This document shows, piece by piece, positions 35,801 to 49,015 of a stretch of DNA of 64,000 nucleotides. Numbering within the stretch: position 1 is the first letter of the stretch; each line of letters opens with the position of its first letter. The notes under the pieces are model-generated. The model was not told where the DNA came from and ran no database searches. It worked only from the letters and a program-made list of their open reading frames with translations. Source of the DNA: Eulemur rufifrons. Lineage: Eukaryota > Chordata > Mammalia > Primates > Lemuridae. The stretch lies in the NCBI RefSeq assembly GCF_041146395.1, contig NW_027182921.1, positions 500,001 through 564,000 on the forward strand, given 5' to 3'. Made by a program: the position numbers and the translations under genes.

Positions 35801-37543
35801 CTGCGGATCTGTTTCAGAGAATTAAACAGGATCCGCATGGTAATCCCGTTCCTTTAAGAATCCTTTGCTTCATGAGCTGGGAATCCACCATGGTTCTATA
35901 TACTTCTCTGCGTGGGCACAAGAAACTGGCTTGTTCCAAGAAGTATGCCTCAGAGCTTTTCAATTAACCAGTATGTTGAAAATCCTTTGCAGGTTTTCAG
36001 CGTTTCACCATAATTGTGAAAACGTGTGTATGTGCCACTGAAACCAAATATGGCTGCTACGGACATAACTATGCTGAGGCGTAGCTGACATGGTGTTGCC
36101 TATTTTTGTCAGTGGAGACTGACAAGAAGCCATTCTTCTAAGTATCATCCCACCATCATTTCTCCATTGTTTAAAAATGCAGGGAAATTTTGCAAATTGG
36201 CATTATAATTAGTAGCTGGAGGGTACATTTTTTTGTGGGGTCGGTCAGGATGGGTGTTCAGGCCCTCTGTGAGATCGCTGGTTTGTTTTTATTATGCCCA
36301 GAGAAGAGTAGTGGGCATGTGTTTGGTAGGTGAAAAGTGCGGATTCTGTTTCAGAGAATTAAACAGGATCCGCATGGTCATCTCATTCCTTTAGGAATCC
36401 TTTGCTTCATCAGCTGGGATTCCACCATGTTTCTATATACTCCTCTATGCGTGGGCACAGGTACCTGGCTTGTTCCAAGAAGTATGCTGGAGAGTTTTCA
36501 AATTAACCAGTACGTTGAGAATTATTTGCAGGTTTTCAGCGTTTCACCATAATTTTGATAACGTTTGTATGTGCCTCCTGGAACCCATGAAGGCTGCGAC
36601 GGACATAACTATGCTGAGGAGTAGCTGACTTGGTGTTGCCTATTTTTGTTAGTGGAGACTGACAAGAAGCCATTCTTCTAAGTATCATCCCACCATCATT
36701 TTTCCATTGTTTTAAAATGCAGGGAAATTTTGCAAGTTAGCATTATAATTAGTAGCTGGAGGGTACGGTTTTTTTTTTTTGTGTGTGTGTGGTCGATGTG
36801 GATGTGGGGGTCAGGCCCTCTGTCAGTTCGCTGGTTAGTTTTTATTATCCCCAGAGAGGAGAAGTGGGCATGTGTTTGGTAGGTGAAAACGGCGGATTCT
36901 GTTTCAGAGAATTAACGATGATCCCCATGGTCATCCCGTTCCTTTAATAATCCTTTACTTCATCAGCTGGAAATCCACCATGGTTCTATATAGTCCTCTT
37001 TGTGTGGGAACAGGTAATTGGCTTGTTCCAAGTAGTATGCCGCAGAGCTTTTCAATTAACCACTACGTTGAAAATTATTTGCAGGTGTTCAGCGTTTCAC
37101 CATAATTGTGATAACGTTTGTTTGTGCCTCCTGAAACCCAAGATGGCTGCCACGAACATAACGATGCTGAGGCGTAGCTCACTTGGTTTTGCCTATTTTT
37201 GTTAGTGGAGACTGACAAGAATCCATTCTTCTAAGTATCATCTCACCATCATTTTTCCATTGTTTAAAAATGCAGGAAAATTTTGCAAGTTAGCATTATA
37301 ATTAGTAGCTGGAGGCTACGGTGTTTTTTTTTTTTTTTTCCTGTGGGGTCATTGTGGATGTGTTGGTCAGGCCCTCTGTCAGTTCGCTGGTTTGTTTTTA
37401 TTATCCCCAGAGAGGAGAAGTGGGTATTAGTATGGCAGGTGAAAACTGCGGATCTGTTTCAGAGAATTAAACAGGATCCGCATGGTAATCCCGTTCCTTT
37501 AAGAATCCTTTGCTTCATGAGCTGGGAATCCACCATGGTTCTA
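29873..37543. repeat. Higher-order repeat copy 2 (14 monomers, 7671 bp)
   Basis: Anchors are at 29873, 30417, 30962, 31518, 32066, 32617, 33164, 33706, 34254, 34800, 35354, 35899, 36436 and 36989, each matching copy 1 at an offset of 7671-7672. Only scattered single-base differences and T-run length changes were noticed. Examples private to copy 2 are 'gaatgtggcaacg' (GC in the others) and 'tgctgcatgagc' near 35320. A two-base patch at 34416 and 34420 matches a different monomer type, suggesting gene conversion. Confidence 0.96.
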
Positions 37544-40500
37544 TATACTTCTCTATGCGTGGGCACAGGAAACTGGCATGTTCCAAGAAGTATGCCTCAG
37601 AGCTTTTCAATTAACCAGTATGTTGAAAATCCTTTGCAGGTTTTCAGCGTTTCACCATAATTGTGATAACGTGTGTATGTGCCTACTGAAACCAAATATG
37701 GCTGCTACGGACATAACTATGCCGAGGCGTAGCTGATTTGGTGTTGCCTATTTTTGTCAGTGGAGACTGACAAGAAGCCATTCTTCTAAGTATCATCCCA
37801 CCATCATTTCTCCATTGTTTAAAAATGCAGGGAAATTTTGTAAATTGACATTATAATTAGTAGCTGGAGGGTACTATTTTTTTTTTGTGGGGTCGGTCAG
37901 GATGGGTGTTCAGGCCCTCTGTCAGATCGCTGGTTTGTTTTTACTATCCCCAGAGAAGAGTAGTGGGCATGTGTTTGGCAGGTGAAAAGTGCGGATTCTG
38001 TTTCAGAGAATTAAACAGGATCCGCATGGTCATCTCATTCCTTTAAGAAACCTTTGCTTCATCAGCTGGGATTCCACCATGTTTCTATATACTCCTCTAT
38101 GCGTGGGCACAGGTACCTGGCTTGTTCCAAGAAGTATGCTGGAGAGTTTTCAAATTAACCAGTACGTTCAAAATTATTTGCAGGTTTTCAGCGTTTCACC
38201 ATAATTTTGATAACGTTTGTATGTGCCTTCTGAAACCCAAAAGGCTGCGACGGACATAACTATGCTGAGGAGTAGCTGACTTGGTGTTGCCTATTTTTGT
38301 TAGTGGAGACAGACAAGAAGCCATTCTTCTAAGTATAATCCCACCACCATTTTTCCATTGTTTAAAAATGCAGGGAAATTTTGCAAGTTAGCATTATAAT
38401 TAGGAGCTGGAGGGTACGGTTTTGTTTTGTGTGTGGTCGATGTGGATGGGGGGGTCAGGCCCTCTGTCAGTTCGCTGGTTAGTTTTTATTATCCCCAGAG
38501 AGGAGAAGTGGACATGTGTTTGGCAGGTGAAAAGGGCGGATTCTGTTTCAGAGAATTAACGATGATCCCCATGGTCATCCCGTTCCTTTAATAATCCTTT
38601 ACTTCATCAGCTGGAAATCCACCATGGTTCTATATACTCCTCTTTGCGTGGGAACAGGTAACTGGCTTGTTCCAAGAAGTATGCCGCAGAGCTTTTCAAT
38701 TAACCACTACGTTGAAAATTATTTGCAGGTGTTCAGCGTTTCACCATAATTGTGATAACATTTGTTTGTACCTCCTGAAACCCAAGATGGCTGCCACGAA
38801 CATAACGATGCTGAGGCGTAGCTGATTTGGTTTTGCCTATTTTTGTTAGTGGAGACTGACAAGAATCCATTCTTCTAAGTATCATCTCACCATCATTTTT
38901 CCATTGTTTAAAAATGCAAGAAAATTTTGCAAGTTAACATTCTAATTAGTAGCTGGAGGCTTCGGTGTTTTTTTTTTTTGTTTTCCTGTGGGATCGGTGT
39001 GGATGTGTTGGTCAGGCCCTCTGTCACTTCGCTGGTTTGTTTTTATTATCCCCAGAGAGGAGAAGTGGGCCTGTGTTTGGCAGGTGAAAAGTTCGGATTC
39101 TGTTTCAGAGAATGAAACAGGATCCGCATGCTCATCCCGTTCCTTTAGGAAACTTTTGCTTCATCAGCTGGGAATCGACCATGGTTCTATATACTCCTCT
39201 ATGTGTTGGCACATGTAACTGGCTTTTTCCAAGAAGTATGCCGCAGAGCTTTTCAATTAAGCAGTACGTGGAAAATTATTTACAGGTTTTCAGCGTTTCA
39301 CCATAATTCCTATAACGTTTGTATGTGTCTCCTGAAACCCAGTATGGCTGCCAAGGACATAAGTATGCTGAGGCGTAGCTGACTTCGTGTTTCCTATTTT
39401 TGTTAGTGGAGACTGACAAGAAGCCATTCTTCTAAGTATCATCCCACCACCATTTTTCCATTGTTTTAAAATGCAGGGAAATTTTGCAAGTTAGCATTAT
39501 AATTAGTAGCTGGAGGGTACTTTTTGTTTTTTTTTGTAGGGTCAGTGTGGATGGGGGTTCAAGGCCCTCTAGATGTTCGCTGGTTTGTTTTTATTATCCC
39601 CAAGGAGGAGAAGTGGGCATGTTGTTGCCAGGTGAAAAGTGCGGATTCTGTTTCAAAGAATTAAACAGGATCTAAATGGTCATCCGCTTCCTTTAAGAAT
39701 CCTTTGCTTCATCCGCTGGGAAACCACCATGGTTCTATATACTCCCGTATGGGTGGGCACAGGTTACTGGCTTGTTCCAAGAAGTATGCCACAGAGCTTT
39801 TCAAATAAAAAGTACATTGAAAATTATTTTCAGGTTTTCAGCGTTTCATCATGAATGCGGCAACGTTTGTATGTGCCTTGAAACCCAAGATGGCTGCCAC
39901 AGACATAACTATGCTGAGGCGTAGCTGACTTGGTGTTGCCGATTTTTGTTAGTGGAGACTGACAAGAAGCCATTCTTCTAAGTATCATCCCACCACCATT
40001 TTTCCATTGTTTTAAAATGCAGGGAAATTTTGCAAGTCAGCATTATAATTAGTAGCTGGAGGCTACGGTGTTTTTTTTTTTTTCCTCTGGGGTCGGTGTG
40101 GATGTGTAGGTCAGGCCATCTGTCAGTTCGCTGTTTAGTTTTTATTATCCCCAGAGAAGAGAAGTGGGCATGTGTTTGGCAGGTGACAAGTTCGGATTCT
40201 GTTTCAGAGAATGAAACAGGATCCGCATGCTCATCCCGTTCCTTTAGGAAACTTTTGCTTCATCAGCTGGGAATCCACCATGGTTCTATATACTCCTCTA
40301 TGTGTGGGCACAGGTAACTGGCTTGTTTCAAGAAGTATGCTGCAGAGTTTTCAATAAAGCAGTACGTTGAAAATTATTTGCAGGTTTTCAGCGTTTCACC
40401 ATAATTCTTACAACATTTGTTTGTGTCTCCTGAAACCCAATATGGCTGCTAAGGACATAAGTATGCTGAGGCGTAGCTGACTTCGTGTTGCTTATTTTTG

Positions 40501-43500
40501 TTAGTGGAGACTGACAAGAAGCCATTCTTCTAAGTATCATCCCACCATCATTTTTCCATTGTTTAAAAATGCAGGGAAATTTTGCAAGTTATCATTATAA
40601 TTAGTAGCTGGAGGGTCCTTTTTTTTTTTTTTTTGTGGGTTCTGTGTGGATGGGTTGTTCAGGCCATCTGTCAATTCACTGGTTTGTTTTTATTATCCCC
40701 AGAGAGGAGAAGTGGGCATGTGTTTGGGAGGTGAAAAGTGCGGATTCTGTTTCAGAGAATTAAACAGGATCCGCATGGTCATCTCATTCCTTTAAGAATC
40801 CTTTCCTTCATCAGCTGGGATTCCACCATGTTTCTATATACTCCGCTATGCGTGGGCACAGGTACCTGGCTTGTTCCAAGAAGTATGCTGGAGAGTTTTC
40901 AAATTAACCAGTACGTTGAAAATTATTTGCAGGTTTTCAGCGTTTCACCATAATTTTGATAACGTTTGTATGTGCCTTCTGAAACCCAAAAGGCTGCGAC
41001 GGACATAACTATGCTGAGGAGTAGCTGACTTGGTGTTGCCTATTTTTGTTAGTGGAGACAGACAAGAGCCATTCTTCTAAGTATCATCCCACCACCATTT
41101 TTCCATTGTTTTAAAATGCAGGGAAATTTTGAAGTTAGCATTAAAATTAGGAGCTGGAGGGTACGGTTTTTTTTGTGTGTGGTCGATGTGGATGGGGGGG
41201 TCAGGCCCTCTGTCAGTTCGCTGGTTAGTTTTTATTATCCCCAGAGAGGAGAAGTGGGCATGTGTTTGGCAGGTGAAAAGGGCGGATTCTGTTTCAGAGA
41301 ATTAACGATGATCCCCATGCTCATCCCGTTCCTTTAATAATCCTTTACTTCATCAACTGGAAATCCACCATGGTTCTATATACTCCTCTTTGCGTGGGAA
41401 CAGGTAACTGGCTTGTTCCAAGAAGTATGCCGCAGAGCTTTTCAATTAACCACTACGTTGAAAATTATTTGCAGGTGTTCAGCGTTTCACCATAATTGTG
41501 ATAACGTTTGTTTGTGCCTCCTGAAACCCAAGATGGCTGCCACGAACATAACTATGCTGAGGCGTAGTTGACTTGGTGTTGCCTATTTTTGTTAGTGGAG
41601 ACTGACAAGAAGCCATTCTTCTAAGTATCATCCCACCACCATTTTTCCATTGTTTTAAAATTCAGGGAAATTTTGCAAGTTAGCATTATAATTAGTAGCT
41701 GGAGGGTACGGTATTTTTTTGTGTGTGTGGTCGATGTGGATGGGGGGGTCAGGCCCACTGTCAGTTCGCTGGTTAGTTTTTATTATCCCCATAGAGGAGA
41801 AGTGGGCATGTGTTTGGCAGGTGAAAAGGGCGGATTCTGTTTCAGAGAATTAACGATGATCCCCATGGTCATCCCGTTCCTTTAATAATCCTTAACTTTA
41901 TCAGGTGGAAATCCACCGTGGTTCTATATACTCCTCTTTGCGTGGGAACAGGTAACTGGCTTGTTCCAAGAAGTATGCCGCAGAGCTTTTCAATTAACCA
42001 CTACGTTGAAAATTATTTGCAGGTGTTCAGCTTTTCACCATAATTGTGATAACGTTTGTTTGTGCCTCCTGAAACCCAAGAAGGCTGCGACGGACATAAC
42101 TATGCTGAGGAGTAGCTGACTTGGTGTTGCCTATTTTTGTTAGTGGAGACTGACAAGAAGCCATTCTTCTAAGTATCATCCCGCCACCATTTTCCATTGT
42201 TTTAATATGCAGGGAAATTTTGCAAGTTAGCATTATAATTAGTAGCTGGAGGGTACGGTTTTTTTTTTGTGTGTAGTCGATGTGGCTGGGGGGGTCAGGC
42301 CCTCTGTCAGTTCGCTGGTTAGTTTTTTTATCCCCAGAGAGGAGAAGTAGGCATGTGTTTGGCAGGTGAAAAGGGCGGATTCTGTTTCAGAGAATTAACG
42401 ATGATCCCCATGGTCATCCCGTTCCTTTAATAATCCTTTACTTCATCAGCTGGAAATCCACCATGGTTCTATATACTCCTCTTTGCGTGGAAACAGGTAA
42501 GTGGCTTGTTCCAAGAAGTACGCCGCAGAGCTTTTCAATTAACCACTACGTTGAAAATTATTTGCAGGTGTTCAGCGTTTCACCATAATTGTGATAACGT
42601 TTGTTTGTGCCTCCTGAAACCCAAGATGGCTGCCACGAACATAACTATGCTGAGGCGTAGCTGACTTGGTTTTGCCTATTTTTGTTAGTGGAGACTGACA
42701 AGAATCCATTCTTCTAAGTATCATCTCACCATCATTTTTCCATTGTTTAAAAATGCAGGAAAATTTTGCAAGTTAGCATTATAATTAGTAGCTGGAGGCT
42801 ACGGGGTTTTTTTTTTTTTTCCTGTGGGGTCGGTGTGGATGTGTTGCTCAGGCCCTCTGTCAGTTCGCTGGTTTGTTTTTATTATCCCCAGAGAGGAGAA
42901 GTGGGCATGTGTTTGGCAGGTGAAATGTTTTGATTCTGTTTCAGAGAATGAAACAGGATCCGCATGCTCATCCCGTTCCTTTAGGACACTTTTGCTTCAT
43001 GAGCTGGGAATCCACCATGGTTCTATATACTCCTCTATGTGTGGGCACAGGTAACTGGCTTGTTCCAAGAAGTATGCCGTAGAGCTTTTCACTTAAGCAG
43101 TTCGTTGAAAATTATTTGCAGGTTTTCAGTGTTTCACCATAATTCTTATAACGATTGTATGTGTCTCCTGAAACCCAATATGGCTGCCAAGGACATAAGT
43201 ATGCTGAGGCGTAGCTGACTTCATGTTGCCTATTTTTGTTAGTGGAGACTGACAAGAAGCCATTCTTCTAAGTATCATCCCACCATCATTTTTTCATTGT
43301 TTAAAAATGCAGGCAAATTTTACATGTTAGCATTATAATTAGTAGCTGAAGGGTACTTTTTTTTTTTTTTGTGGGGTCAATGTGGATGGGTTGGTCAGGG
43401 CCTCTGTCAATTCACTGGTTTGTTTTTATTATCCGAGAGAGGAGAAGTGGGTATTAGTATGGCAGGTGAAAACTGCGGATCTGTTTCAGAGAATTAAACA

Positions 43501-45216
43501 GGATCCGCATGGTAATCCCGTTCCTTTAAGAATCCTTTGCTTCATGAGCTGGGAATCCACCATGGTTCTATATACTTCTCTGCGTGGGCACAAGAAACTG
43601 GCTTGTTCCAAGAAGTATGCCTCAGAGCTTTTCAATTAACCAGTATGTTGAAAATCCTTTGCAGGTTTTCAGCGTTTCACCATAATTGTGAAAACGTGTG
43701 TATGTGCCACTGAAACCAAATATGGCTGCTACGGACATAACTATGCTGAGGCGTAGCTGACATGGTGTTGCCTATTTTTGTCAGTGGAGACTGACAAGAA
43801 GCCATTCTTCTAAGTATCATCCCACCATCATTTCTCCATTGTTTAAAAATGCAGGGAAATTTTGCAAATTGGCATTATAATTAGTAGCTGGAGGGTACAT
43901 TTTTTTGTGGGGTCGGTCAGGATGGGTGTTCAGGCCCTCTGTGAGATCGCTGGTTTGTTTTTATTATGCCCAGAGAAGAGTAGTGGGCATGTGTTTGGTA
44001 GGTGAAAAGTGCGGATTCTGTTTCAGAGAATTAAACAGGATCCGCATGGTCATCTCATTCCTTTAGGAATCCTTTGCTTCATCAGCTGGGATTCCACCAT
44101 GTTTCTATATACTCCTCTATGCGTGGGAACAGGTACCTGGCTTGTTCCAAGAAGTATGCTGGAGAGTTTTCAAATTAACCAGTACGTTGAGAATTATTTG
44201 CAGGTTTTCAGCGTTTCACCATAATTTTGATAACGTTTGTATGTGCCTCCTGGAACCCATGAAGGCTGCGACGGACATAACTATGCTGAGGAGTAGCTGA
44301 CTTGGTGTTGCCTATTTTTGTTAGTGGAGACTGACAAGAAGCCATTCTTCTAAGTATCATCCCACCACCATTTTTCCATTGTTTTAAAATGCAGGGAAAT
44401 TTTGCAAGTTAGCATTATAATTAGTAGCAGGAGGGTACGGTTTTTTTTTTTTTGTGTGTGTGTGGTCGATGTGGATGTGGGGGTCAGGCCCTCTGTCAGT
44501 TCGCTGGTTAGTTTTTATTATCCCCAGAGAGGAGAAGTGGGCATGTGTTTGGTAGGTGAAAAGGGCGGATTCTGTTTCAGAGAATTAACGATGATCCCCA
44601 TGGTCATCCCGTTCCTTTAATAATCCTTTACTTCATCAGCTGGAAATCCACCATGGTTCTATATAGTCCTCTTTGTGTGGGAACAGGTAATTGGCTTGTT
44701 CCAAGAAGTATGCTGCAGAGCTTTTCAATTAACCACTACGTTGAAAATTATTTGCAGGTGTTCAGCGTTTCACCATAATTGTGATAACGTTTGTTTGTGC
44801 CTCCTGAAACCCAAGATGGCTGCCACGAACATAACGATGCTGAGGCGTAGCTCACTTGGTTTTGCCTATTTTTGTTAGTGGAGACTGACAAGAATCCATT
44901 CTTCTAAGTATCATCTCACCATCATTTTTCCATTGTTTAAAAATGCAGGAAAATTTTGCAAGTTAGCATTATAATTAGTAGCTGGAGGCTACGGTGTTTT
45001 TTTTTTTTTTTTCCTGTGGGGTCATTGTGGATGTGTTGGTCAGGCCCTCTGTCAGTTCGCTGGTTTGTTTTTATTATCCCCAGAGAGGAGAAGTGGGTAT
45101 TAGTCGGGCAGGTGAAAACTGCGGATCTGTTTCAGAGAATTAAACAGGATCCACATGGTAATCCCGTTCCTTTAAGAATCCTTTGCTTCATGAGCTGGGA
45201 ATCCACCATGGCTCTA
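37544..45216. repeat. Higher-order repeat copy 3 (14 monomers, 7673 bp)
   Basis: Anchors are at 37544, 38088, 38633, 39190, 39738, 40289, 40837, 41379, 41927, 42472, 43026, 43571, 44108 and 44662. Copy 3 differs from copies 1 and 2 at a few shared sites: 'aaaaggctgcg' against 'aaaaggatgcg', 'acaagaagcc' against 'acaagaatcc' near 40518, and 'cgctggtttg' against 'cgcttgtttg' near 39032. At other sites it agrees with copy 2 against copy 1 ('tttactatcc' near 37942). Variants are slightly denser toward its right end. Confidence 0.96.
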
Positions 45217-47226
45217 TATACTTCTCTATGCGTGGGCACAGGAAACTGGCTTGTTCCAAGAAGTATGCCTCAGAGCTTTTCAATTAACCAGTATGTTGAA
45301 AATCCTTTGCAGGTTTTCAGCGTTTCACCATAATTGTGATAACGTCTGTATGTGCCTACTGAAACCAAATGTGGCTGCTACGGCATAACTATGCTGAGGC
45401 ATAGCTGACTTGGTGCTGCCTATTTTTCTCAGTGGAGACTGACAAGAAGCCATTCTTCTAAGTATCATCCCACCATCATTTCTCCATTGTTTAAAAATGC
45501 AGGGAAATTTTGAAAATTGGCATTATAATTAGTAGCTCGAGGGTACTTTTTTTATTTGTGGGGTCGGTCAAGATGGGTGTTCAGGCCCTCTGTCAGATCG
45601 CTGGTTTGTTTTTATTATCCCCAGAGAAGAGTAGTGGGCATGTGTTTGGCAGGTGAAAAGTGCGGATTCTGTTTCAGAGAATTAAACAGGATCCGCATGG
45701 TCATCTCATTCCTTTAAGAATCGTTTGCTTCATCAGCTTTGATTCCACCATGTTTCTATATACTCCTCCATGCGTGGGCACAGGTACCTGGCTTGTTCCA
45801 AGAAGTATGCCGCAGAGCTTTTCAATTAACCACTACGTTGAAAATTATTTGCAGGTTTTCAGCGTTTCACCATAATTTTGATAACGTTTGTATGTGCCTC
45901 CTGAAACCCAAGAAGGCTGCGACGGACATAACTATGCTGAGGAGTAGCTGACTTGGTATTGCCTATTTTTGTTAGTGGAGACAGACAAGAAGCCATTTTC
46001 TAAGTATCATCCCACCAACATTTTTCCATTGTTTTAAAATGCAGGGAAATTTTGCAAGTTAGCAATATAATTAGTAGCTGGAGGGTACGGTTTTTTTTTT
46101 GTGTGTGGTCGATGTGGATGGGGGGGTCAGGCCCTCTGTCAGTTCGCTGGTTAGTTTTTATTATCCCCAGAGAGGAGAAGTGGGCATGTGTTTGGCAGGT
46201 GAAAAGGGCAGATTCTGTTTCAGAGAATTAACGATGATCCCCATGGTCATCCCGTTCCTTTAATAATCCTTTACTTCATCAGCTGGAAATCCACCATGGT
46301 TCTATATACTCCTCTTTGCGTGGGAACAGGTAACTGGCTTGTTCCAAGAAGTATGCCGCAGAGCTTTTCAATTAACCACTACGTTGAAAATTATTTGCAG
46401 GTGTTCAGCGTTTCATCATAATTGTGATAAAGGTTGTTTGTGCCTCCTGAAACCGAAGAAGACTGCGACGGACGTAACTATGCTGAGGAGTAGCTGACTT
46501 GGTGTTGCCTATTTTTGTTAGTGGAGACTGTCAAGAAGCCATTCTTCTAAGTATCATCCCAGCACCATTTTTCCATTGTTTTAAAATGCAGGGAAATTTT
46601 GCAAGTTAGCATTATAATTAATAGCTGGATGGTACGGATTTTTTTGTGTGTGTGGTCGATGTGGATGGGGGGGTCAGGCCCTCTGTCAGTTCGCTGGTTA
46701 GTTTTTATTATCCCCAGAGAGGAGAAGTGGGCATATTTTTGGCAGGTGAAAAGGGCGGATTCTGTTTCAGAGAATTAACGATGATCCCCATGGTCATTCC
46801 GTTCCTTTAATAATCCTTTACTTCATCAGCTGGAAATCCACCATGGTTGTATATACTCCTCTTTGCGTGGGAACAGGTAACTGGCTTGTTCCAAGAAGTA
46901 TGCCGCAGAGCTTTTCAATTAACCACTACGTTGAAAATTATTTGCAGGTGTTCAGCGTTTCACCATAATTGTGATAACGTTTGTTTGTGCCTCCTGAAAC
47001 CCAAGGTGGCTGCCACGAACATAACGATGCTGAGGAGTAGCTGACTTGGTTTTGCCTATTTTTGTTAGTGGAGACTGACAAGAATCCATTCTTCTAAGTA
47101 TCATCTCACCCTCATTTTTCCATTGTTTAAAAATGCAGGAAAATTTTGCAAGTTAGCATTATAATTAGTAGGTGGAGGCTACGGTGTTTTTTTTTTTTTT
47201 CCTGTGGGGTCGGTGTGGATGTGTTG
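45217..47226. repeat. Satellite monomers after the HOR, truncated at a junction
   Basis: Monomer anchors lie at 45217, 45759, 46305 and 46852. The first resembles HOR monomer 1 but with several substitutions and a one-base deletion ('gctacggcataac'), roughly a few percent divergence. From about 45790 the type order no longer follows the HOR. The last monomer stops at 'ggtgtggatgtgttg' (47226), where telomere-like sequence begins. No gene is seen in this stretch. Confidence 0.92.
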
Positions 47227-47228
47227 AA
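47225..47228. other. Junction between 548-bp satellite and telomere-like satellite
   Basis: Satellite 'gtggatgtgttg' is joined directly to 'aaacccacgggcccatac', which in complete A units is preceded by 'gtcctgcatg'. 'TG' is common to both sides, so the join has about 2 bp of microhomology. The first A unit therefore lacks its core start and enters mid-core. No mobile element lies at the boundary. Confidence 0.88.
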
Positions 47229-49015
47229 ACCCACGGGCCCATACCCAGAGTATGATAGAGTGGGTTCCCAGGTACAATCCCAGGCCCCTAAACTCCCCCC
47301 GACCGCCTAATGCAGACAGGGCCCGTGCGCTAAGCATAAACAATACCTTTAACAGATAACCCTAACCCTGAACATAACACCCAACCCTGTTCCTATTTCT
47401 CCCCTTAACACGTAAACCTCACCGTGCGCCTAACTTTAACCTCTTATCCTAACGTTAATGCATAACCCATTCCCTGAGAACAACCCCTATCCCATAATTC
47501 TAAGCCTATCTCCTAGTCATCACTGGAACACCTAATCCCTAACCCTAATTCTAAACCGCTAACCCTACCCGGAACCCTACCTACAACCTTAACACTGACT
47601 GTAACCCTTACTTCTAACCCCAACGCTATGCCTAACAAAAACCCTAACCCTTCACCCAAACCCCTAAGCCTTACGCTAACCCTTAACCCTAATCCTAATC
47701 CTAACCATTAAACCTAACCCTAGCTCTTAAAGCTAACCCTAAACCTTGCCCTCACGACTAGACCTAACCCTGGCACTAACCTAACACCTAACCCTAACCA
47801 GAACCCCTAAAGCTAACCCTGAACTCTATCCCTAACCCTAGCAGTAATCTTTAACCCTAAACCTAAGCACAACCCATAACCCTAATCCTATCCTTTTACC
47901 CTAAAACTAACCCCTAAACCTAACCCCTATACCTAACCCTAACTCTAACCTCAATCCTAATTCTAACCATACCCCTTCATAAAACACGAACTCCTAACCC
48001 CTAACCCTAACACTAACCAAAAACCCTAATCGCTAATCCCTAACCCTAACGCTTAACCTTTACCCTAACCGTTAACCCTCACCCTAATTCTTAACACTGA
48101 CCCTAACCTTAACCTTTAACTCTAAGCCTAACCCTTAACCCTACAGTAAGGAAGACCCTTAATGCTAATGGTATCCCTTATCCCTAACCCTAACACTACA
48201 GCTAAAAATAACCCTAACCTTTGATCCATAAACCTAACCCCTAACACTTACTTTAACCCCAAACCCTAACCCTAATCCTATGCATTAAACCTAAACCTAT
48301 CTCTTAACCCTAACCCTAGCCCTTACACTAACGCCTAGATCTAACCCTAAATATAACCTCCCGCCTAATCCTAACCTTAAGCCTTAATGCTAACGCTAAC
48401 CCTGAACCCTAAACCTACCTGTAACCCTTAACAGTAACCCTATCCGTGAACCTTAACCCTGACCCTAACCATTACCCGCACCCAAGCATTTAACCCTGAC
48501 CCTAACCCTAATCCTTAATGATAACCCTAACACTAAACCCTAACCCTAAGCCCAACACTTAACCCTAATCCTATCCCTTAACCCTAACCCTAACCCTAAC
48601 CCTAATGCTAACCGCTAAACGTAACCCTAACCGTGAACAGTAAACCTAACCCTAACCTCTAACACAAACCATAGCACATAACTCTAACCCTAAAACTAAC
48701 CCTAACCCTAACCCTAACCCTAAACCCTAACTCTTAACCTTAACCCTAAGCGTTAACTCTCACGCTAACTTTTAATCCTAATCCTAATCCTAATCTTCAA
48801 CCCTAAACCTAACACTTAACCCTAACCCTGTACCAAACCCTAACCACTCATCTTAACCCTAACCTTAAACCTCAACCCTAAACCAAAGTGTAACCGTTAA
48901 ATCTAAGAGTATCCTTTAACCCTAACCGTAATCCCTAAGCCTAAGCCCTCACCCTAACACTAAACTTCATCCTTAACCCTAACCATAACCCTAACCCTAA
49001 ATCTAATTCTCAGAC
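47227..49015. repeat. Telomere-like supersatellite, A unit, 5'-truncated
   Basis: This begins inside the A-type core ('gggcccatacccagagtatg'), then has about 1.65 kb of degenerate CCCTAA-like hexamers. The longest near-perfect hexamer runs are only about four to five units (about 48578-48606 and 48700-48722), so it is not a functional telomere tract. The tail includes 'accgtgaacagtaaacc' and 'cataactctaaccctaaaac', which it shares with the B units. Confidence 0.9.

Noticed and set aside
14319..47044. Dozens of 60-125-codon open frames on the plus strand with similar peptides
   Set aside because: They recur once per 548-bp monomer at the same place, shift frame with T-run length, and resemble no protein family. 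They are repeat shadows, not genes.
1..47226. Alpha satellite or CENP-B box
   Set aside because: The monomer is about 548 bp, not about 171 bp, and in the monomers I read I found no match to the CENP-B box pattern TTCGnnnnAnnCGGG. The 'gttcgctgg' stretch fits only the first four bases.
1..47226. Satellite monomer as a retroviral LTR array
   Set aside because: I found no TG...CA bounded LTR with a primer-binding site or polypurine tract, and no internal retroviral coding sequence. The origin of the monomer remains unknown.
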